NCBI GenBank assembly: GCA_013297995.1
Contig: JAAFJB010000003.1
Coordinates: 1 to 64,000 of the forward strand
Reading direction: 5' to 3'
Length of the DNA: 64,000 bases
From: Chitinophagales bacterium
GTDB taxonomy: Bacteria > Bacteroidota > Bacteroidia > Chitinophagales > Chitinophagaceae
Positions 52,127 through 63,300 of this stretch are shown here, one piece after another (position 1 is the stretch's first letter; every line of letters begins with the position of its first letter). The notes beneath the pieces were generated by a model that saw only the letters and a program-made list of their open reading frames with translations, made no database searches and was not told the DNA's origin. The position numbers and the translations under genes are program-made.

Positions 52127-55100
52127 GTGAGATTAAAATCATTAGAAATCAAGGGGTTTAAAAGTTTTGCTGACAAAACAGTGGTAAGTTTTGACGAAGG
52201 TATTACGGGTATTATTGGCCCCAATGGTTGTGGCAAGAGTAATATTATTGACAGTATTAGATGGGTAATTGGGGAGCAAAAAATATCTGCATTAAGAAGT
52301 GAAAACCTTGAAGCATTGGTTTTTAACGGAAGTAAAACAAGAAGCGCGAGTGGATTAGCCGAAGTGAGCCTTACTTTTGAAAATACCAAAAACCTCTTGC
52401 CTACTGAATTTAGTACGGTTACCGTTACTAGGCGTTTTTATAAAAATGGGGAAAGTGAATACCGCTTGAATGATGTTACTTGTCGCCTTAAAGACATCCA
52501 CAATCTTTTTCTTGATACTGGAGTAAGTACCGATAGCTACGCCATTATTGAATTGGGAATGGTAGATGATATTATTAAAGACAAGGAGAACAGCCGAAGA
52601 AAAATGTTGGAGCAGGCTGCTGGCATTACCATTTACAAGACCAGAAAAAAAGAGGCCAAGAATAAACTTGATGCCACCGAGCAGGATTTGGCACGTATTG
52701 AAGACCTTTTATTCGAAATCAATAACCAGCTTAAAACACTGGAGAGCCAAGCTCGTAAGGCAGAGAAATTCTACGAAATCAAAAAAGAATACAAGGAAAT
52801 AGCAGTTGAATTGGCCAAAGCTGCTTTGGAAGGGTTTAATATTTCTTACAAAGAACTTTCTGAGCAACAGGAGACTGAATTCGATAAAAAAATGCAACTC
52901 GAAGCAACCATTGCTATAGAAGAAGCAGCTATTGAGCAGGAGAAAGTCTCTTTTATTACCCAAGAGCGTGAATTGCAAACCCTGCAGGTTGGCTTTAATG
53001 AACTGCAACAAAATTTACGCAGCAAAGAGAATGAGAAAAACCTGGCCAGTCAGAAATTAGAATACCTCAAAGAAAAAGAAACCAACCTCAAAGATTTTTT
53101 AGTAAAAGCTACTGGTCAACTTAAAACCATTGGCGACTCAATAGAATATTCTCAGTTGCAGGTGGGAGAGGAAGAACAAAACCTGAGCCATTTACAAGAT
53201 AAAGTAGAGGCCGCTCGGGTGGCTGTAGAAACTAAGCGCAAAATATTTGATGAAAAAAGGGCTGGGGTTGACGCTGTTAGAAACCAGTATCAGCAATACC
53301 AACGAAACCAGTTTGATGCTGAGAAAAAAGTAGCGGTGGCAGATACTTCTATCCAAAACTTGCAACGCATGCAGTTGCAGTTATCTGACGAAAAAGAAAA
53401 TAGAACCCAGCAATTACAGCAATTACAAATAGAGAGTAATGATAAAGAAGAAGCACTTGATTTAAAGCGAGTTGATTTGGTGCAGTTGCAAGAGCAACAC
53501 GAAAAAACCAAGGAGCTGATATTTGAAACACAGTCGCAACTCGAAGTACTGCGAGGTGAATTGGCCAATGAAAATAGAAAACTCGATGCCAAACGGAATG
53601 AATACAATCTGCTAAAAAGCCTAATTGATTCAATGGAAGGTTATCCAGAGAGTATTAAATTCTTGCATAAAAACAGCGATTGGAACCATACAGCACCCAT
53701 TCTCTCTGATATTATTTATGTAACAGAAGCATACCGCACTGCGGTAGAAAATGTATTAGAGCCCTATCTAAATTATTATGTAGTTAATAATCTAGAAGAA
53801 GGGTTACAAGCGGTTCGCTTATTAGATACCCATCAAAAAGGAAAAGCCAATTTCTTCTTGCTCGATCAGTTTGAACAATTTAGAAACGAAAGCCATCAAC
53901 CCAATAATACCATTAAAGCCCTTGATGTAATTGAAGTAGATGAGCCCTACAGCAAACTTGCAGCATACCTATTGGGCAATGTATATATAGGCGAGAACGA
54001 AGAAGCCATTCACAACAGCAATGGCGCAGTAGTGCTGGAAAAAACGGGTAAGTACGTAAAAGGAAAATATACCCTCACTGGTGGTAGTATTGGATTGTTT
54101 GAAGGGAAGAAAATAGGCCGTGCCAAGAACCTAGAGAAATTGGCAGAAGAAATCAGCGATCAGGAATCGGTGGTGAGTCTACTCAAAGCCGATATTCAGG
54201 CAAAGCATAATGAAGTAATTACTTTTAGCGATCAGTTAAAAGAACACGCTATCCGTGCTACGGAGCAGGAAATCAATCAATTGACCAACCAGGTTTTTGC
54301 AGCTAAAAATAAAATAGAAAATCTATTGGCTGCCCAGCAGAACGGTGAACAACGACTAACGGATATTGAAGGTAGGTTAGAAGATGAGCAGGATGGAATT
54401 GCAGAAACCCGTGAACTATTAATTGAACTCAATGCTCAGTTACAAGCCACTGCCGAAGAAATGCGCAATATTGAACAGGACTATCAAACGGCTGAACAAG
54501 CCTACCATTTTGCTTCTGGTGAGTATAATGAAACCAATCTTCAACTTACACGCCAGCAAAGCAAGCTTACTACCTTAAAACAAGAGCTGGTATTTAAAGA
54601 AAACCAACTGAACGATTTGCACGAGCAAATAAAAAACAATACCGCTCAATTGGCAGAAGCGGAGGCGGATATTGTAGAAGGAAATACCGCATTGCAATCG
54701 GTAGATCAATTATTGGTAGAATTGATGCGTAATAAAGAAGCGGAAGAGTTAAAACTCAACCAAGCCGATCAGGCTTACTATAATTTCCGAAATGCATTGC
54801 AGGAAAAAGAGAGTGAACTGCGCTTGAAAGTGAAGAGCAAGGAAATGATAGATCACCTGATGAATGAGCTTAAAGACAAACTCAATGAATTGAAACTACA
54901 ACTGGCAGGAATGAAAGAACGCCTAAGTGTGGAATTTAAAATTGAACTGGATGAAATCATTGATCAGCCCAGAACCTCAGAAACACCGCTTGAAGAATTA
55001 CAGGCTTCATCTGATCGAATGCGCAAACGATTAGAAAATATGGGTGAGGTAAATCCCACTGCTATTGAAGCATATACCGAAATGAAAAAAAGGTATGAAT

Positions 55101-55645
55101 TTATTTTTGAACAGAAAAGCGATCTGGTTACTGCCAAAGAGAGCCTACTCCAAACCATATTGGAAGTAGAACTTACGGCCAACCAGCTTTTTTTAGATAC
55201 GTTTAATAAAGTAAGAGAGAATTTTCAGAAAGTGTTTAAAGCCTTATTCACCGAAGAAGACACCGCCGATATGATTTTGGTGAATCCAGACAATTTAGCC
55301 GAAACAGGTATTGAAATTGTAGCCAAGCCCAAAGGTAAACGCCCTAGTTCTATTACCCAGTTAAGTGGGGGTGAAAAAACACTTACAGCTACTGCTTTAC
55401 TCTTCTCCATCTACTTAATTAAACCGGCTCCATTCTGTATTTTAGATGAGGTAGACGCACCATTGGATGATGCCAATGTGGGCAAATTTACCCAAATGAT
55501 TAAGAAGTTTAGCGACAACTCCCAGTTTATTATTGTTACCCACAACAAACAAACCATGGGCGCAGTTGATGTGATTTACGGCGTTACCATGCAAGAGCCC
55601 GGCGTAAGTAAGCTGGTGCCGGTTGACTTTAGAAGTCTCAACTAA
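52127..55645 (+). CDS. smc: Chromosome segregation protein SMC
   Basis: Condensin ATPase of 1172 residues from a GTG start. The N-terminal head has the Walker A motif IIGPNGCGKSNIIDSIRW, followed by a coiled coil from about 165 to 500, a hinge around 510-650 (YPESIKFLHKNSDWNHTAP; LTGGSIGLFEGKKIG) and a returning coiled coil. The C-terminal head has the signature QLSGGEKTLTATALL and Walker B FCILDEVDAPLDDAN with the D-loop. All elements needed for ATP hydrolysis are present. ScpA and ScpB genes are not nearby. A terminator-like hairpin follows at 55693. Confidence 0.97.
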   Translation: MRLKSLEIKGFKSFADKTVVSFDEGITGIIGPNGCGKSNIIDSIRWVIGEQKISALRSENLEALVFNGSKTRSASGLAEVSLTFENTKNLLPTEFSTVTVTRRFYKNGESEYRLNDVTCRLKDIHNLFLDTGVSTDSYAIIELGMVDDIIKDKENSRRKMLEQAAGITIYKTRKKEAKNKLDATEQDLARIEDLLFEINNQLKTLESQARKAEKFYEIKKEYKEIAVELAKAALEGFNISYKELSEQQETEFDKKMQLEATIAIEEAAIEQEKVSFITQERELQTLQVGFNELQQNLRSKENEKNLASQKLEYLKEKETNLKDFLVKATGQLKTIGDSIEYSQLQVGEEEQNLSHLQDKVEAARVAVETKRKIFDEKRAGVDAVRNQYQQYQRNQFDAEKKVAVADTSIQNLQRMQLQLSDEKENRTQQLQQLQIESNDKEEALDLKRVDLVQLQEQHEKTKELIFETQSQLEVLRGELANENRKLDAKRNEYNLLKSLIDSMEGYPESIKFLHKNSDWNHTAPILSDIIYVTEAYRTAVENVLEPYLNYYVVNNLEEGLQAVRLLDTHQKGKANFFLLDQFEQFRNESHQPNNTIKALDVIEVDEPYSKLAAYLLGNVYIGENEEAIHNSNGAVVLEKTGKYVKGKYTLTGGSIGLFEGKKIGRAKNLEKLAEEISDQESVVSLLKADIQAKHNEVITFSDQLKEHAIRATEQEINQLTNQVFAAKNKIENLLAAQQNGEQRLTDIEGRLEDEQDGIAETRELLIELNAQLQATAEEMRNIEQDYQTAEQAYHFASGEYNETNLQLTRQQSKLTTLKQELVFKENQLNDLHEQIKNNTAQLAEAEADIVEGNTALQSVDQLLVELMRNKEAEELKLNQADQAYYNFRNALQEKESELRLKVKSKEMIDHLMNELKDKLNELKLQLAGMKERLSVEFKIELDEIIDQPRTSETPLEELQASSDRMRKRLENMGEVNPTAIEAYTEMKKRYEFIFEQKSDLVTAKESLLQTILEVELTANQLFLDTFNKVRENFQKVFKALFTEEDTADMILVNPDNLAETGIEIVAKPKGKRPSSITQLSGGEKTLTATALLFSIYLIKPAPFCILDEVDAPLDDANVGKFTQMIKKFSDNSQFIIVTHNKQTMGAVDVIYGVTMQEPGVSKLVPVDFRSLN

Positions 55646-55684
55646 ATCAATTTCAAACGGCAAGTAAATCCGTACAATATAGAT

Positions 55685-55692
55685 TACCTTTG
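55685..55692 (+). promoter_or_regulatory. Bacteroidota -7 box for prfC
   Basis: TACCTTTG, an exact TAnnTTTG, 40 bases after the smc stop and directly next to a hairpin's left arm. The predicted transcription start falls inside that arm. Confidence 0.5.
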
Positions 55693-55720
55693 CGCCTCAA
55701 ATAACCATTTGGGGCGCTTT
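55693..55720 (+). terminator. Terminator hairpin after smc, overlapping the prfC promoter
   Basis: GCGCCTCAAAT pairs with ATTTGGGGCGC (one G-U pair) around AACC, followed by TTTTAT. The right arm repeats the TTTGGGGCGCTTT of the metK terminator. Exact arm ends may shift by one or two bases. Confidence 0.7.
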
Positions 55721-55731
55721 TATTCAGCACA

Positions 55732-57318
55732 ATGAAGTACGAAAAAGAAATCAACAGAAGAAAAACATTTGCCATCATCTCTCACCCCGATGCAGGCAAG
55801 ACTACCCTCACCGAAAAACTCCTTTTATTTGGGGGTGCTATTCAGGTGGCCGGTGCCGTAAAAAGCAATAAAATTAAGAAGGGTGCCACCAGTGATTTCA
55901 TGGAAATAGAGCGCCAGCGAGGTATCTCTGTGGCTACATCGGTAATGACTTTTGAGTACCAGAATACCCTCATCAATTTATTGGATACACCTGGCCACAA
56001 AGACTTTGCTGAAGATACTTACAGAACCCTTACCGCGGTGGATAGTGTGATATTGGTGATTGACAGTGTAAATGGCGTTGAAGCCCAAACCCGCAGATTA
56101 ATGGAAGTCTGCCGCATGCGTGATACACCCGTAATTGTTTTCATCAATAAAATGGATCGCGATGGGAAAAATCGCTTTGACTTACTGGAAGAAATTGAAA
56201 AAGAATTGGGCATATCCCTCCATCCAATGACCTGGCCCATTAATAGTGGTAAGGAATTTAAAGGCGTATATAACCTAGATAATAAAAGCCTGCGCCTTTT
56301 TCAGGCCAGCACCAAAGCTGCGGAAGAAGATACCGTAGCCATCAACAACCTGAATGAAGAAATATTAGATGCAAAAGTGGGGTCGCGAGATGCAGCCCAA
56401 CTGCGTGAAGACGTAGAATTGATTGATGGCGTATATGGCGCTTTGGATGCGGCAGATTATTTAACGGGTAAAATAGCTCCTGTATTTTTTGGTTCGGCCG
56501 TAAATAATTTTGGGGTAAAAGAAATGCTTGATAGTTTTATTCGCATTGCTCCCATACCTCGAAGCAGAGAAACTACTGTAAGAACAATAGAAGTAGGGGA
56601 AGATAAGTTCAGTGGGTTTATTTTTAAAATACACGCCAACCTCGATCCCAAGCACCGCGATCGTATTGCTTTTATGCGGGTATGCAGTGGAAGGTTTGAG
56701 CGCAACAAATATTATCACCATGTGCGGAACAGTAAGGAAATGCGCTTCAGCAATCCCTATAGTTTTATGGCACGAAGTAAAGATATAATTGACGATGCTT
56801 ACGCGGGAGATGTTGTGGGCTTATTCGATACCGGAAATTTTAAAATAGGAGATACGCTAACAGAAGGCGAAAAATTCTTCTTCAGTGGCATTCCTACTTT
56901 TTCGCCCGAAATTTTTAAAGAGCTGGTGAATAAAGATCCAATGAAGACCAAGCAGTTGGAAAAAGGCATTAGTCAGCTTACAGATGAAGGCGTTGCCCAA
57001 TTATTCACCCAGTTTGGGGGGAATAAAAAAATCATAGGCTGCGTAGGAGAACTGCAATTTGAAGTAATACAATACAGACTCCTACACGAATATGGAGCTG
57101 CTTGTGAATTTAGGACCTTGCCTTTTTTCAAAGCTTGCTGGCTTACGTGCACCGATCCAAAGAAATTGGACGATTTTCTTCGCTTCAAGCAGTCCAATGC
57201 TGCGCTCGATAAAGACGAGCAGCCTGTTTATTTGGCACAGAGCGAATGGTTTTTAAATACAGAAATAAATAATAATCCTGACATAATATTTCATTTTACC
57301 AACGAAGTAAATAAATGA
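55732..57318 (+). CDS. prfC: Peptide chain release factor 3
   Basis: GTPase that recycles release factors RF1/RF2 from the ribosome. The 528-residue protein shows the G1 loop [15 protein letters not shown], the switch I region [20 protein letters not shown]3 as DTPGHKDF and G4 as [10 protein letters not shown]. The RF3-specific domains II and III follow ([19 protein letters not shown], then [19 protein letters not shown]). It is distinct from EF-G by length and by these C-terminal blocks. It appears to have its own promoter in the smc-prfC gap. Confidence 0.96.
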   Translation: MKYEKEINRRKTFAIISHPDAGKTTLTEKLLLFGGAIQVAGAVKSNKIKKGATSDFMEIERQRGISVATSVMTFEYQNTLINLLDTPGHKDFAEDTYRTLTAVDSVILVIDSVNGVEAQTRRLMEVCRMRDTPVIVFINKMDRDGKNRFDLLEEIEKELGISLHPMTWPINSGKEFKGVYNLDNKSLRLFQASTKAAEEDTVAINNLNEEILDAKVGSRDAAQLREDVELIDGVYGALDAADYLTGKIAPVFFGSAVNNFGVKEMLDSFIRIAPIPRSRETTVRTIEVGEDKFSGFIFKIHANLDPKHRDRIAFMRVCSGRFERNKYYHHVRNSKEMRFSNPYSFMARSKDIIDDAYAGDVVGLFDTGNFKIGDTLTEGEKFFFSGIPTFSPEIFKELVNKDPMKTKQLEKGISQLTDEGVAQLFTQFGGNKKIIGCVGELQFEVIQYRLLHEYGAACEFRTLPFFKACWLTCTDPKKLDDFLRFKQSNAALDKDEQPVYLAQSEWFLNTEINNNPDIIFHFTNEVNK

Positions 57319-57390
57319 ATATAGAACAGTATACTTATCCACTTCTATTTGCGTTATAAGCAAGCCGAACAACAAGCGTAAATTCAGCCA

Positions 57391-59001
57391 ATGTCTTCCA
57401 TGCTATTCAGTAAAATTACGGTTCCTCCCATTGAGCACCTGATGCTGAATAAACTCGGCTACGGGCCTGATGAATGGTCGCTCAATCGCATCAACACCCT
57501 TGGTTATAAAGAATATATTGAGGAACAACTTTCGCCTAATTCAGCATTAGATCAGGTATTGAACCAGAAGCTGAAAACACTCGATTACAAAATACAATAC
57601 GAACGCTATACCGCAACTGGTGAAAACCTAAAAGTAAAAGAAGCGCGTCCTTATCAATTAATGGATGCGGAATTAGCCAAGCTCTGGCCCTTGAACAAGC
57701 CCGAAGTTGCTTACGAAGAAAAAATTTATCCAGCCAAACAGGTATTTGGTGCCACTTTATTAAGAGGCGTGTATAGCAAGTGGCAGTTGAAAGAATTGCT
57801 CGTAGATTTTTGGCATAATCATTTTAATATAAGTGTGAATATAGATGATCGGGTGGCTATTGCCTTTCCCATTTATGATAGGGAAGTGATTAGAAAAAAT
57901 GCATTGGGGAATTTTAGACAAATGTTGGAGGCCGTGGCTAAAAGTGTTTGTATGCAATGTTATTTAGACAATGCAAGCAGCAAAGCCAGCCCCGCTAATG
58001 AAAACTATGCAAGGGAATTATTTGAACTCCATACCATGGGTTCAGATCATTACCTCAATCACTTATACAACCGTTGGAGAGAAGTACCGGGTGCAACCGA
58101 GGGAATGCCCGAAGGATATATAGATGAAGATGTGTATGAAGCGGCAAGGGCATTTACGGGTTGGACAATAGCCGATGGTTCAGACGATTGGAAGGGGGGT
58201 AAATTTGCAAATACGGGTGAATTCTTTTATTTTGAACAATGGCATGATAATTATCAAAAGCGGGTACTTGGGGTAGAATTCAATCCCAATCAACCCCCAA
58301 TGGCCGATGGTAAAAAAGTACTCGACTTGTTGGCACAACATCCTGGCACCGCAAGAAATATTTGTAAAAAATTATGTATCAGGTTGGTATCAGACTATCC
58401 TAGTAAGGAATTAGTTGACCTTGCAGCTAGGGAGTGGATGTTGAAACTAGATGCGCCCGATCAAATAGCATCGGTAATAAGGGTGATAGCCAGATCAGAA
58501 GAATGTAGGCTTACTTGGGGAAAGAAAATAAAGCGACCATTGGAGTTGGTTATTTCCTCTTTTAGGGCAGTGAATGCACAGGTAACGCCAAATGATAATC
58601 TATTGTGGGCGTTGTTGCAGATGGGCCAGCAGCCCTTTGCTTGGCCGGCACCTACGGGCTATCCAGATCAGTCTAATTATTGGGTAAATGCAGAAATGTT
58701 GTTGCGTCGTTGGAATTTCCCCATCAACCTTTTGAATTATGATTGGCATCAGTATGCGAGTGCCGATGTGGGGAGTCAAACCCCAGATCATTTAAAATCT
58801 TGCAAGGATGTAACGGTATTTTGGCTAAAAAAAATACTGGGTTATTTGCCCGCAGAAGACACCGTACAAAACCTAAGTGTATATTTAGCAGATGGGGGAA
58901 GGGCTGAGAGAGAATTTGGCGCAAGAGGTAGTATGAGAGACCAACGAGTGGGTTGGTTGGTTACGGCAATATTGTTATTACCCGATTTTCAAATAAGATA
59001 A
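57391..59001 (+). CDS. DUF1800 family protein
   Basis: A 536-residue protein of the DUF1800 family, function unknown. The family blocks are NKLGYGPDEWSLNRINTLG near the start, LVDFWHNHFNI, ENYARELFELHTMGSD, EAARAFTGWTI and the final WPAPTGYPDQSNYWVNAEM. No signal peptide is visible. It is translationally coupled to the next gene: its TAA and the next ATG share one base (TAATG). DUF1800-DUF1501 pairs recur in several phyla, and the partner is a Tat-exported protein, so the two probably act together. Confidence 0.9.
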   Translation: MSSMLFSKITVPPIEHLMLNKLGYGPDEWSLNRINTLGYKEYIEEQLSPNSALDQVLNQKLKTLDYKIQYERYTATGENLKVKEARPYQLMDAELAKLWPLNKPEVAYEEKIYPAKQVFGATLLRGVYSKWQLKELLVDFWHNHFNISVNIDDRVAIAFPIYDREVIRKNALGNFRQMLEAVAKSVCMQCYLDNASSKASPANENYARELFELHTMGSDHYLNHLYNRWREVPGATEGMPEGYIDEDVYEAARAFTGWTIADGSDDWKGGKFANTGEFFYFEQWHDNYQKRVLGVEFNPNQPPMADGKKVLDLLAQHPGTARNICKKLCIRLVSDYPSKELVDLAAREWMLKLDAPDQIASVIRVIARSEECRLTWGKKIKRPLELVISSFRAVNAQVTPNDNLLWALLQMGQQPFAWPAPTGYPDQSNYWVNAEMLLRRWNFPINLLNYDWHQYASADVGSQTPDHLKSCKDVTVFWLKKILGYLPAEDTVQNLSVYLADGGRAEREFGARGSMRDQRVGWLVTAILLLPDFQIR

Positions 59002-60248
59002 TGCAGCGGAGAAATTTTATACAAACTTGTAGTTCTGCAACTGCGGCTATGATGCTGACTGGTATTAGTGGATTGGCCATGCGCTCCACTGCCATTGTGA
59101 ATGATGAAATATTTGTCCTCGTATTTTTAAGGGGTGGGTGTGATGGGCTACAATTGGTAGCACCTGTGAATGATCCGCATTATATAGCAGATAGAGAGCC
59201 TGCATTAAGGGTAGCAGAAAGTGGAGATAAAATGGGATGGATGCTGAAAAATGGATTGGGGCAGGTAGATTTTCGGTTACACGCAGCAGCGGAGCAGTTG
59301 AAAGAACTGTACGATGCCGATCAAATGGCCATTATACACGCTTGTGGGTTAACGAATGGAACTAGGAGTCACTTTGACGCGCAAGACATGATTGAGAAGG
59401 GAATACAGAGCAAAACCATGCAGGGAGCCAATATGAACCAAGGTTGGTTGGCTAGGTATTTGAATACATTGAGTAATAAAACAAATTTCAGTGCTATTGC
59501 AGCCGGAGCAGCTATGCCATTGAGTTTATGGGGATCACCAACGGCGGTATCAGTAAATGGACTGGGAGATTTTGCCTTGCAGGCAGATGGTAATTTCAAT
59601 AATCTTATCCGTAAATCCTATACGGATGAATCGGTATTGGGAAGAACGGCATTGCAGACTTTTTATACGATAGATTTATTACAGAAAAAAATAGCGCGAC
59701 GAGCAAATGGAGAAGCAGTGGCATACAAACCGGAGGCCAATGCTAAATATGTAGAAGATCAATTTGGTAAATCGCTCCGCAATGTGGCGCAGTTGGTAAA
59801 GCTAGATATTGGCATGCATGTGGCAACAGTAGATTATGGGGGGTGGGATACGCATGAGTACCAAGCATACCGATTTCCAGAGTTGGTAAAAAGCCTCTCT
59901 GCCAATCTGCATGCATTTTACAATGATTTAAATCGTTACCACAGCAAACTTACTGTGTTGGTAATGAGTGAATTTGGGAGGAGGGTAAAGGGCAATAAAA
60001 GCAATGGTACCGATCATGGCTATGGTAATGCAATGTTGGCATTAGGAGGAAAAGTAAAGGGCGGAAAAATGTATGGCAATTGGAAGGGTTTGGCAACGGA
60101 GCAATTAGACAATGGGGTGGATCTGGCAGTAACCACCGATTACAGAACTATTTTGCAAGAAGTATTAACAAAGCGAATGAATGCAAGCAAAGATTTAAAA
60201 TATATATTGCCCGGATTTAATCAAACTGCTGGGTTGGATTTTTTGTAG
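59001..60248 (+). CDS. DUF1501 family protein with Tat signal
   Basis: A 415-residue protein of the DUF1501 family (sulfatase/alkaline-phosphatase-like superfamily). It starts MQRRNFIQTCSSATAAMM, a twin-arginine signal with RRNFIQ, so it should be exported folded. Conserved blocks are VLVFLRGGCDGLQLVAPVND, ACGLTNGTRSHFDAQDMIE, VDYGGWDTHEYQ and VMSEFGRRVKGNKSNGTDHG, whose His and Asp residues resemble a metal-binding hydrolase site. I use the ATG at 59001, which overlaps the DUF1800 stop; an upstream frame from 58953 would displace the Tat motif. Activity is unproven. Confidence 0.9.
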   Translation: MQRRNFIQTCSSATAAMMLTGISGLAMRSTAIVNDEIFVLVFLRGGCDGLQLVAPVNDPHYIADREPALRVAESGDKMGWMLKNGLGQVDFRLHAAAEQLKELYDADQMAIIHACGLTNGTRSHFDAQDMIEKGIQSKTMQGANMNQGWLARYLNTLSNKTNFSAIAAGAAMPLSLWGSPTAVSVNGLGDFALQADGNFNNLIRKSYTDESVLGRTALQTFYTIDLLQKKIARRANGEAVAYKPEANAKYVEDQFGKSLRNVAQLVKLDIGMHVATVDYGGWDTHEYQAYRFPELVKSLSANLHAFYNDLNRYHSKLTVLVMSEFGRRVKGNKSNGTDHGYGNAMLALGGKVKGGKMYGNWKGLATEQLDNGVDLAVTTDYRTILQEVLTKRMNASKDLKYILPGFNQTAGLDFL

Positions 60249-60392
60249 GTACTGTTATGCATTGAAAATCCCAGTCAAAATTAAATTCAAATACAAAATT
60301 ACAATTACACGTTTCAATAATTTTAAAGTGTCTATTTAACGCTCCAGATTTTGTTTTTTAGGGTTCAAAATTCCTCCCATTTTGCGCTCCGA

Positions 60393-63300
60393 TCATTCCA
60401 TTATTCTCAGGTTCATCCCCTTAGAAGTACTGGAAAACTCAGGTGCATACATACTTTGAATGCTGCCAATGCCTACCGAAAAATCACCAATATGCGTTGC
60501 CATCAATTCATACGTAAAAATATAAGTGCCTTTGGGTAAGAAGGGGATGAAAAAATTACTACTCACGTCTTTGGTACTTTCATAATAACCAAGGCCATCT
60601 TGCCATTTATAGCCACTAAGTGTATTCAGTGGCTCTGTAGCCGCTGCACGAAGGTCTTTCAGGTGTAGGTATTCCATATCTCTATCTGCCTTCAATACCA
60701 TTCGCACCATTATTTTAGTGCCTATTTTCACTCCTTCATTTTCAGTAAGCACCATCCAAATTTTACCAGTGCTGTCTTTACGTTCTACCAATAATTCTTT
60801 ACTGAGTAATAAGGGAGAAGCAGCTGGTGTAATTTTATTTAGGTCTTCAAAATACTGCCAATAAACGGCTCCATAAGAAGGCTGGGTAGATGGTTCAGTA
60901 GTTTTTACAGTGATTTTTATATTTCCCATTTGAGGAATTACTTGCGCCCCATCTACTCTTTTTTTGAAATAACCGCTGCCAGCTTCTGTATTTTCTATAT
61001 TGCTGTTGATATTCAATTTGCCCAACTGAACACTTACCGTTCTGCCGTTATTTAACCATTCAGTTCCAGCTAGTAAAAGCGCATAACAGGCGTCTGCTGT
61101 GGCAATAGTGGTGTTCCAATGATTGGTATGTTTGTTCAATATCAGCCAACCACGCATTGAGTTGATGGATTGAGTAGTGGCTTTATTTTTTTCCTGTTCA
61201 TTTATTTCACTAAAGCAACTGATCATCATAGCTTGGTGTATAATGGGCGATTGGTACCAACTGTTTGCATGGCTTGTTTTCCAATACATACCTAGTTCTG
61301 GGTTGATGATGGACTGTTCTAATAAAGAAGGAAGTATATTTTGCATGACCATTTTTTCTTCTTTATTGCGATAATAGATCAGTGCCAGCATTGCTTGATA
61401 ATAAGTGTTCTGTTTGTTCCAATATTTTTTTCCTTGTTCGTAAAAGAATTGGTGCGCCTCTGTGGATTGATTGGCGATATCGCTAAAAAAACTTCGCATG
61501 AAAAGATACTCAATGGTTGGTCCGTAAAGGGATTGCTGTGTTCGGAAATTTTTATATTGTTTGAGCGCATTAAAATCGGTCGCAATTTGATGATCCATGA
61601 ACTGAATGGCTTTTACCAATATCGGTCTCAAACGCAATGCAATATTGGGTGATAATGCCCCCAGCCTTTTTAATTTGCCAATACCTGTAAGTATATAGTT
61701 GGTAATATATTTATCGGTATTGCCACCTTTAAACCAAGGAAATCCACCATCGGTGAGCTGTAATTGTTCTAGTTGTTGAATCCATTTATCGGTTTGCTCA
61801 TCTAGCCGACTGGCATTGAATAGCATCGCAATTTGTTGCTTTTGTGTGGCTTCATTTTCTGCTTCTAATGCCCAAGGCGTTTCTTGTAAAATAATTTGTT
61901 TGAGTGTTTCGTTTTTTTCGAGTTCGCTTTTTAAGGCACTTGAATTGTTCTTCCATTCTGCAAAAACAGATTTGATGCGGCTGTTTTTATCAACAATATA
62001 AGCCCCTAATAAGTTGGCATAAAGTCGATTGAAATTTTGTTCTGCGCATTCATACGGATATTCCATTAAATAGGGCAGGGCTTGCACCGCATTCCAGATT
62101 GGGTGGGTAGTATATTCAACCGTGAGGGATTGATGCACCAAACTTTCGCTTTTGTTGTTGATGAGTTTGGTAAATGAAAATAGTTGGGTGGTATCTTTTG
62201 ATAAAAAAATTGGGAGACTTTCGGTAACCAATTGTCGGTTAGTAAGCACGGGTAAGGTATTTTCTTCTCCATCGCTGTAATTGCCTGTTCTCGCAATGAT
62301 TCGCCAAGTAAGCGGTTTATTAAAGCTGTAAGGGATTTGTATGGGGAATTTAACAACAGAAGATTCCCCTGCTGCTGCTGTAAAATATTGTTGTGGAAAT
62401 ACATTTTGAAACCAACCATCAACCGATTTATTAGTGGCAGCATCTAGTAATTCCAGTGTAATGGTGCCCGTTAATTCTGTATTGCTTAGGTTGGCAATTT
62501 TGGTGCTGAATTCCATTTGATCGCCTTCTTTCAAAAAACGAGGAGCATTGGGTTGTACCATCAGTGTTTTTTGGGTAAGAATGGTCTCGCTATTACTGCC
62601 AAAAGCAAGGTCTTTGGTATGCGCTATACTCATCCATTTCCATTGAGACACTGCATCTGGTAGCGTAAAATTAAAGCTGAATTTACCGGTACTGTCGGCT
62701 TGTAATTGCGGAAAAAAGAAAGCAGTTTCGTTAAAGTTTTTTCTAATTTGTACGGGCGGCATTTCTGCTTCATCTTTTTCAATAACGACGCCGTTTTCGT
62801 TTTCTCCATTTATTAGTGATGCAGCTTTTTCACTATTGGATACGGTATTGACACCCCTTATTTGGATAGATTTTTGTTTGATTCCTTCTTCACTTTTAGT
62901 ACTGAATGCAAACCGCTCGTTTTCAATCATTTTAGTATCAGCCATTGCCATATTAAACGGTGTATGGCGACTTCCACCCCAAAGTTCTTCACCCGAAGAT
63001 GCCAATATATTTCTGCTAAAATAGTCTTCGGGAATATTGGGATAGAGCCAACCATTTTGTCGCGTTTCTCCAATTGCAAAGAGATTGCTTACAAAGCTGC
63101 TGCTCCAATTCAATGACTCCCATAAATTGGGATAGAGCCAACCATGCGGTTTTAGGGCGTCTAAGCTGGCATCATACATGCCTGTTAATAATTCCGCAGC
63201 ATGCTGTAAACTGTTTTCACCGCTTAGTTCCATGCTGAATTTTTCTTTGCTGCCCGGTTCATAACTACTGCGATGGGTGCTGTATTTTATTTGTAATTCC

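Noticed and set aside
55693-55720. The shared TTTGGGGCGCTTT at the metK and prfC hairpins as a dispersed repeat family
   Set aside because: Only two copies, both at gene ends with T-runs; convergent terminator design explains the likeness.
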